From Pempheris klunzingeri (taxonomy: Eukaryota; Chordata; Actinopteri; Acropomatiformes; Pempheridae), in contig NC_092012.1 of NCBI RefSeq assembly GCF_042242105.1, positions 7,383,470 to 7,447,469 of the forward strand: a stretch of DNA of 64,000 nt, written 5' to 3'. Position 1 is the first letter of the stretch. Each line of letters starts with the position of its first letter. The notes beneath the pieces were generated by a model that had not been told where the DNA came from, searched no databases, and was given only the letters and a program-made list of their open reading frames with translations. Of the stretch, positions 56,837-64,000 are shown piece after piece. The position numbers and the translations under genes were made by a program.

Positions 56837-57983
56837 GTGAGATAAAAATGACATTTGACTTTGAAACAGACTTGTGAATGTCAAAAAAGGCTCACCATGA
56901 AGATCCTCAACTGGTATATTTTGCATGGACATCCCCGGAATAGTGAGTTGAAATCTTTCATTTTTTAAAATAGGTTATAGTATTTTCCTGAGGATATTCC
57001 TGAGGCTCGGTATGAATTTCTCCTGATGTACATGGAAAGACAGTCTCTCGATGTTTGGAATTAATCATATCACAGAGCCTTATGTGAAGCAGAATTAGAC
57101 CAAAAGAAATGCAAACAATATCTGTGTGCATAGTTGAGTTCAGGTGCGTTAACATTTGCTTTAGAAGCAGGGAGGTTTACTGGTCTCCCACTTTTAATTA
57201 ACGTGTCCTTCATGATGAGTTGTCCTGAATACACTGAATAGAGCTATGTTTTAGGAAGGGAACTATTTTTGTGACAGATTTTATTCGTTGAACTTGGGGG
57301 AGAAGGCAGAGATCTCACAATAAATACTATTACCAACTAACACATAGATATTGTAGATATCTGGATAACTGGATTTGACTTGTCACACATAGTTTTCCAC
57401 CAGTAACTACCTCCCTCAGTCCCACCTTTTTTACTTGCTGTTGATAAATGTGTTTCAGCGCCCTATTTGTATTATATAAAAATTATAAAGTTGGACAGCT
57501 TGCAGGAAATTAATTTCTGAAGCCAACTGCATCCAGGCCTGTATCAGTTATGTCCCATGGTGCCTTGTGTGAAAATTAGTATTTGATTATTTGCCGTTGC
57601 TCTCCATCTTCTTCCATTAGCAACACAACTTTATCATTGTCAAGGACTGAGAATGCAAATTAGCAATCTAACAAAGTATTATCATTCTGAATGGTCTCTG
57701 TGGGTTTTGTGTGTTTTATGGGACAGTGAATGCACTCTTCATTAGTACAACACATGACACATGTTTAGAGTGGTGCAAAATATGATGTTGTAAACGCATC
57801 CTCAATATTAAGCGACACAAATCACCGAGTGGCATTCGAAGGCTTTGAAAAATTAATGCTTAGATGTAGTCACATTGATATAGTTGTATATGAGAAAAAT
57901 GCATTTTTGATGCCTCCATCCACAGTTATCTCTGTCCACATAGCACTGTCAGTCAGTTAATTTCTCTTTCTTGTGCCGCAGGT

Positions 57984-57991
57984 TGACGTCA
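57984..57991. promoter_or_regulatory. CRE palindrome
   Basis: TGACGTCA, the consensus CREB/ATF site, in sequence slightly richer in GC than its surroundings. No adjacent promoter is identified. Confidence 0.25.
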
Positions 57992-59629
57992 GATACAGAG
58001 AGCAGCACATTAAAGTGGCGCACCTGCTCTCCTTTTGCAAAACTTAAAATGAGAAAAAGACTTTGAATACCAATAGGGATAGATCAAATGAATGGTGGGG
58101 ATTTTGAGCGCCTTATCTCACTCGGTCAGTCAGTTTGGAGTTGGCGCCTGCAACAAAGATCCCGAGAAATGGACTATAGCCTCAGAGATCCTCCCAGCTC
58201 TCCCCTCCGACTGCAGGGGAAACGGGTACATCACACATACATATTATATTCTTTACTTTACTACATTTTGATAGCTTTTTTAAAGGCTTTTAATATTTTC
58301 TAGTCACGTTGTATTTTGCCAATCCTCTGCTGTTAGACATTTTGGAGAAAAGTTCATGCGACTACAGTTTGAGCAGCATTTTTAAGGAGGGAATTTGATT
58401 TTTAAGACAGAGCATTAAGCCCACTAATCCTAATTTTCTGCTGCTGTCCCCCTGGAATGATTTCTGACAGGTATTAAAAGTGGGACCAGTATTTGAAGTT
58501 CTTTTTAAATAGCTTCAGTGAGTCCACATTTTAAACTTGGAGGTAAGTATAGACTTTGAGAGTTTGAGCCACAAAAAACACCCAGAAATCTCTTCAGCTG
58601 TGATGTGTTTAATCAGCCTGTGAAAGGAAATTTGAAAAAACTGTCTGTTAATTTCCATGAAATTCCTCAGTTATTCCTCAGCGAGTGGGGTTTGACATAG
58701 AAGGCTGCAACTGCTTGTCAACCACAAATGTGATTAAGCTCTGAAATATTCTTTCGATTGAAGAACCCTTGTTGAGTCTTCACCGACAGCAATTCACATA
58801 TTCCCTTTCTTGTTCCGCATTCTACTGTGGAAGAAAGGGAAAGGGAAATTATCTGCTTTGAATTGCCTCTATTTAATCCTAAATTTAAATTCTCTGTACT
58901 TTTGCTAGCAGTACATCTTCCTCTCAAGAGTGATAGTGCAGAATATTACTCTGCACAAAGGGAATGACTGGATTTGCATGCTGTATGCATGTTGAGTGGT
59001 GAAATGAGCTGTGAACTACATTTCCTTTACATTTCAATCTGTTATCTGTCCCATTACCCTCACACCTGTTATCACTTGAAATTACATTATGGGGTAAGTA
59101 ATAGTCCTGTGTTTGTCTTCGTCCCTTTTCTTGTTGTGGATCAATGAATATAGACGTACATTTCACCTAATTAATGGTAATGTCACAAATACGCAGTTGA
59201 AAATCCTTCTGCAGCTAATTATGTCTGTTCTGTCCTCTATCTAATATCCTGCTGAAAGCTTTGTAAAAGATCTCTTCATGTGGGAACATTATGTCTTTGT
59301 TTCTTGTCATTGTCAGGCAATTCCACTAAGACCTGTAAAAAAATCTCGAATAAGGAAAACTGTACATAATCAATGCACAAATAATGAAACTGAAGGTTAA
59401 CATAACATTGCCCCCCGCAGTCACACGATGCTTTAGGACAAAAAGAAATTACCCTGACATTTCCTTGGTTTTGTAAAAGGGGAATATTAGAAGACTTATA
59501 TAAAGGAATGACATACTGAAAATTATGCAGAAACACCTCATTGAACTTAATATTATTCCAGTGTCCTTGATTAATTCTGATGATATATTTTTTCTTGATT
59601 GTATTTGACTTTGAAGAACAGCCACACTA

Positions 59630-59930
59630 GCTGCTCTGTGAGGATTTATTTAGGCACAGAGGTGCTTTGAGCTAAATGCTCATGTGAGCATACCAACATG
59701 TTCACAGTGACGGTGCTGACATTGCTTCTGTTTAGCAGGTATAATGTTTGCCATCTGCACCATCTTTGTTTGGCCTGTTAATTGCTAATTATCATCAAAC
59801 ACGTAGTACCATCACCAGTGATGCTGATGGGAATGTCATTAGTTTTGCAGGTATTTGATCACAAACCAAAGTTATAGACAAATGTGACATGATGATGGGG
59901 TTAGATGAAAAGTAAGGATTATTAAATTCA
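59630..59930 (-). repeat. Teleost interspersed repeat, copy 3 (inverted)
   Basis: Reverse-strand equivalents of copy 2 are seen in order: 'agcaggtataatgtttgcc', 'gttaattgctaattatc', 'gtcattagttttgcaggtat' and 'ttgatcacaaaccaaag'. It extends past copy 2 to the 'cacagaggtgctttgagcta' end. Confidence 0.6.
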
Positions 59931-60984
59931 TGGCAGTTATTCTTGAGTTGGACCAGCGATACGATTGTCTGTCATTAGCATTCGTTGTTTTGGGAACATG
60001 GATGTCAACCCATCAAGTAGAGATTGAAATATTTCACTTAATAAGAGGAAACTTTGACCTGGAGGAAAAGTCTGGACCAAAGTGGTGGACAGACCAGCAC
60101 TGCCATCTCTAGAACCATGTTACAGTGCCAACATGTTACTGTGAGTCTCAGTAACACTTTCATGTAACATTGGTTTATCAAAGCTTTGCTACTGTTTTAT
60201 TTATAGTGAATGATGGGGATGTCGGTCATTTCTTTTGCAGCACATATAAACACAAAGAGAAAAGATGTTTGAATTCTCTCAAGGTCCATTGGTAACTTTG
60301 ACCTCATACGGTTCACTAAAGAGCACCAGTACACTGTGGTGAATCTCTACTTACTCGTTATAATAAGCATCCTCGATTAGGAGCTCTTAAGTTTACATGA
60401 CAGCATCACTGGCAGCAAATTCATGGGAGATAAGTTACTGTAAGACACTAACAGTGAGAATGTGCGAGCACTTTTTTCACACCCTTTTTTTTCGAGGCGC
60501 AATGTTGCTGTCTTGCATCATGCACGTGCTGTTCTCTGAGTTCCTTTTGCCTGCGATGATATCATCTTCCTTGATTCTTTCTCATGATGTATTTCACAAG
60601 ATTTGGAATCAGCAGAGAGGGGAATGTCTCATTTATTTAAGCCTTTGCTGAAATATCCTCATGAAGCCTCATGCAAAAGGTATTAGCACTCAGAGAAAAG
60701 CTTGAAATTGCACTTTATGTAACACATTTGAGTTTTTCAACAGTGTTTCTTCATTCCTGCCGAAAATACTTCACTACACTCTGACTTAATCATTAACAAT
60801 AACATGGGACAGGTGCATTTATGTCTTGTATTCTTTTTCAGGGTTGCAGGGAGGCGTGGAGTACACTGAATAGAAAGCAAAGGAGATTCTGCACAGGTCA
60901 CCAGTCGGTCACAAGGCTGATTCCAAATTTAAAATCATAGTCAAGGATGCATTATACTCCAGGCTCCTCTTTCACATCACAATA

Positions 60985-61060
60985 AGAATCAGAATCAGCC
61001 TTATTAGCCAAGTATACAGGGAGATAAATGTAGACAAACAACTAATTCAAGGACAACCAA
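60985..61060 (+). repeat. Common teleost retroposon fragment (5' part)
   Basis: AGAATCAGAATCAGCCTTAT followed by TAGCCAAGTATACAGGGAG is a signature of a very common fish retroposon. Confidence 0.5.
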
Positions 61061-61839
61061 GCTTATCATCAAGCTACAGTATAATGCCACTACTCTGACA
61101 CCAGCAGCATTTTTGAAAAGGAAAAGTCACTGTGAAGGTGGCTGCATTGATCAAATGTCCAAGAATTGTTTCAGACAGAGGAAAAAGAAAAGAAGCAATG
61201 TTGCAATTTGTTTTTATGAGGATCTTAAACTATTTCTGCCACAGGAAGCCTTTCTTCTCTCCTTGCAGGATTTACAATTATGCAGTGTGGTGTATGTTGG
61301 TTCATCACTAAAGGTAGAGGCTTGTTTGTCACATTTAAATCAAGCTTTACATTGTGAGTCTCTTCAACTGGAGAGATACAATGAGCAAGGATTGATCTGA
61401 GCAAAATGGAAAATGCATTATGGTGAGAGACAGAAGTGAGGTGCAAAGCAATACAATGAATAATGCTGTGCAAGAGATGTGGTGCCTCAAAGTGCTGTAA
61501 GAAAGTGACGGACACATTTAGAAAATGGATACCCTGCAAAAAATAAATGTTATTCATATCTTTATAACTTAATTCAAAACAAAAAAGACTTTGTAAATGG
61601 ACCTTTGGCATGAAATTCAGATGATTTAAGTAAATGAAAGGACATTTGTATGCATATAAACTCATACAATTCTCATATAATCCTCATATCTCACCTGAGG
61701 ATCTGTAATTTATCAAAGACAAACTGCAAACCAGCTTTAGTTACAACTCTTAACTGTAAATAATGAGATGCTGCTTCATCTTAATGATGTACATTGCAAC
61801 AGATGCTCAACACTGTTGTTATATAAGTACATGAAAATA

Positions 61840-62406
61840 CTAAAATAAGAGTAAAAGTAAAATAGAAACTATACCAGAGCAATTCAACAAGTCTAACATA
61901 TATAAACAGACTAATAGGCAAGCACTGTGTAGTTTTACTTAATCATACCTGTGTTATCATAGGAATATAACAGAAATGTGCAGAATGTAATATATACTAT
62001 ATTATATCATTTTTGCACAATGCTTGTCGCACGATACTGCATACTATATGTTACTTAATATATTATAATGATACAGTATGTTGCAGATTGATACTGTATA
62101 TAGTATATTGTACATAGATTTTTTAGTTTTGGATGCTTGATCTCTTTTTAATCTTATTAACTTATTTTCACTTCATAATGTGCAATACTTTTTAAATTCC
62201 CCTTTGTTTATATTGTTTCTATTTTTATACTTCGTCTTGTTTAAATTGTACATATGTTTATATCTCCCCCTGTTAATATTGCTGTCCACTAGTATATTAT
62301 TTATTGTTTTATTGAATGCTCTACTTTGCTACCCTCTTTTGCTGCTCTAACACTCTAAATTTACAAGCTTTGAGACTAATAAAGGAATATCTCATCTTAT
62401 CTTGAT
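61840..62406 (+). mobile_element. 3' end of a teleost non-LTR retroposon
   Basis: The segment ends in TGAGACTAATAAAGGAATAT and CTCATCTTATCTTG, the degenerate form of the ACTAATAAAGG...TCTTATCT tail typical of a common fish retroposon. Upstream are the accompanying phrases 'tttgctaccctc' and 'tgctgctctaacactct'. It has no coding frame, and its left border is a guess. Confidence 0.5.
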
Positions 62407-62570
62407 TTATTCTCTTGTCATTTAAACAGAATTCAGAGTGTAAGGCAAAGGAAGAATTGCATTGTACAAGGAAACTTGTTTTTAACTGTGCATATGATAG
62501 TAAACAATTGTGAGTGACTTGATATGACTTGATTGTAATTTAACAGTATACCAGAACCTATGGGCTTTCT

Positions 62571-62597
62571 ATAGTATAGTATAGTATAGTATAGTAT
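62571..62597. repeat. (ATAGT)n tandem repeat
   Basis: About five ATAGT units. Confidence 0.85.
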
Positions 62598-62679
62598 AAT
62601 AGTAAGCATATATGTCATATGAATAATAATAATAAATACAATATATAGAACAATATAGTTTTATTGTATAATATTTTAT

Positions 62680-62800
62680 TTCATTTCATTTTATCTTATC
62701 GTATTTTATTTTATATCAGATTTATTTTATTTTATGTTATGTTATTTTATTTTATTTTTAATTATTTTTTATTTTATTTTATTTTATTTTATTTTATATG
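62680..62800. repeat. (TTTTA)n tandem repeat, imperfect
   Basis: Pentanucleotide TTTTA/TTTAT units with interruptions, about 120 bp, directly left of the promoter-like region. Confidence 0.9.
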
Positions 62801-62837
62801 GCACTAACACGAAACAAAATAAATGTTGGGCTCATTT

Positions 62838-62900
62838 GATTGGTTGGTGGATATCTTCCCGTTCTCGCCACATCTCGCGATACTGGGGATCCTTCCCAGT
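62838..62900 (+). promoter_or_regulatory. Promoter of an unseen + strand gene
   Basis: An inverted CCAAT box (GATTGGT, 62838-62844) and the palindromic TCTCGCGA element (62873-62880), a known vertebrate core-promoter motif of CpG-type genes, stand 20-60 bp before the likely transcription start. CpG density rises sharply from the AT-rich repeat on the left. Confidence 0.5.
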
Positions 62901-63097
62901 GAGGAGCAGACTCTGAACTGTGCTCAGTCGCTGTTGTGGCTGTGAAGCAGCGCAGTCAGACAAGTCTCTGTGGGTTGAACCGTAATTCAGCCTGAGACAC
63001 ATCGGGAGTCTTTTAAAACTAACCCACCAAGCGAAAACAACTTCTCCGGGTGTCCCTGAACAAACTCCGGCTCTGCTCGACACCTTTAATCCTGCAG
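62901..63097 (+). other. Candidate noncoding first exon of a + strand gene
   Basis: GC-balanced, CpG-containing sequence ends in a consensus donor, CCTGCAG|GTAAGC (GT at 63098). No long ATG frame crosses the donor, so it would be 5' UTR. In human, the + strand genes beyond ANP32A are SPESP1, NOX5 and GLCE; glce, which has noncoding 5' exons, is a reasonable guess but nothing in this sequence proves it. The 5' limit is approximate. Confidence 0.45.
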
Positions 63098-64000
63098 GTA
63101 AGCTTGCTAACGTTACGTGTTGTTGGCTTCCCTCAATGGTCCAGACACTCATATGCAGTGCTAGCTGATATTCTCACAGTTCAGTTTTTAAATCCCACCA
63201 GTCTTCGTTTCCTCCTCTGTCACGTTTTACCCTCGTCAAACACTTCGCCGCTGAGTCTTTAAAACCACCTTTAGCTTGTCGCCTTGTGTTAACAGAGCCG
63301 GAGAGGGATTCAGTAACTTCAAAGCTCACTGTTGACTCTGTCTCAGGAATGCATACCCCTGTTAGCTTGTATGCTAACGATATACATCTGCTTAGTATAA
63401 AGTGGCTGTTGGACGGCTCACTAGCTAGCTGGCCAGCTCAGTATAAACATATCAGCCTTTTACATTAATGTTCTGCTGGGGAGGTTGTTATGAAGTGGCT
63501 ACGTGAGGAAGCCATGTCAGGCTTTTTTTTTTGTGAATGGACCAGAAACTGACAAACTTAACTTGTGCCACCGGTAAGCTAACGCCCGGTCATCTTTAAT
63601 CAATAACAGTTTTTGCTCTGGGTTTGCAACAAAATCGCATATTTTCCATTTCTAGATTCGTGTGGTGCTCCTCGGTGTCTATCAGATAGTGTCTCTTTGT
63701 GGTGTGCAGTAACTTCGCCATATTCAAAGATTTTTCCACCTACAAGCAGCACACGTTTGTGCATCTGTCCTGTTATTATAGACTGGAGGTAAAAGACCAC
63801 TTATGTGCAATGGTGCTTCTCGGAAGCAATCAGGGATGCATTGGCACTAGCTTTACTTTGTAGTGGTTGATAATAACCTTGAAGGTCTGTTCATACCAGT
63901 CCTTTACAGTCTAATCCCCGTATGTTTTGGTTAACTACACAGCTGCATTGTTAAGGATCTGCTGAATTTGCCATTAGGCTATTTTCATTAGGCTTTGGGC
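63098..64000 (+). other. Presumed start of intron 1 of the right-edge gene
   Basis: No exon is recognised from the donor to the window end. CpG stays moderately frequent to about 63600, as expected just downstream of a CpG promoter. Confidence 0.4.

Larger units (their letters stand above)
43521..62820. other. Intergenic region right of anp32a
   Basis: No exon of a known protein is recognised in 19 kb. It contains the tandem duplication, MITEs, interspersed repeats, retroelement tails and microsatellites listed below, separated by AT-rich unique sequence. Some unique stretches (for example 51070-51300 and 51660-51960) look less decayed than their surroundings and could be conserved noncoding elements, but only alignment can tell. 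Confidence 0.6.

Noticed and set aside
61225..61665. 146-codon minus-strand frame
   Set aside because: It lies between retroposon fragments, has no domain or splice signals, and its composition is like the AT-rich background.

Overview
The window is vertebrate nuclear DNA, most likely from a teleost fish. Three things point there: split genes with GT/AG introns, many (CA)n/(GT)n and (CT)n microsatellites, and interspersed repeats of types I recognise as common in teleosts. There is no bacterial-style gene density, operon, CRISPR array or rRNA. I recognised no tRNA gene. Every continuous open frame above about 100 codons that I examined is a microsatellite translation, an antisense shadow, or a frame through repeats.

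Two protein-coding genes are certain and can be reconstructed exon by exon. (1) A class II coronin, coro2b, lies on the + strand with 11 coding exons from 21139 to 35203 and encodes 476 residues starting MSWRP. All junctions obey GT/AG and keep the frame. (2) anp32a (acidic leucine-rich nuclear phosphoprotein 32 A, pp32) lies on the - strand with 7 coding exons from 43269 down to 38679 and encodes 253 residues. The two genes are convergent, with facing poly(A) signals only about 0.5 kb apart. CORO2B and ANP32A are also neighbours on human 15q23, which supports both names.

Layout: 1-18 kb is repeat-dotted noncoding DNA upstream of coro2b, with a possible noncoding first exon ending at 18434. 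21.1-37.0 kb is coro2b with introns and 3' UTR. 37.5-43.5 kb is anp32a with 3' UTR, introns and a CpG-rich promoter; a second CpG-rich block lies in its first intron. 43.5-62.8 kb is an intergenic stretch with repeats: an exact 64-bp tandem duplication, two fold-back/MITE elements, three copies of one teleost repeat (one split by another insertion) and retroelement tails. 62.8-63.1 kb looks like the promoter and noncoding first exon of another + strand gene whose body lies beyond the window; human synteny makes glce or nox5 reasonable guesses.

The two genes do not form a pathway. Coronin 2B is an actin-binding WD-repeat scaffold; ANP32A is a nuclear histone-binding and PP2A-inhibiting protein. 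I see no clearly new biological system. The most interesting points are a hAT-type MITE with a perfect 8-bp target duplication that ends 24 bp before a coro2b splice acceptor, the tail-to-tail gene ends, the CpG-rich block inside anp32a intron 1, and the orphan promoter/first exon at the right edge.
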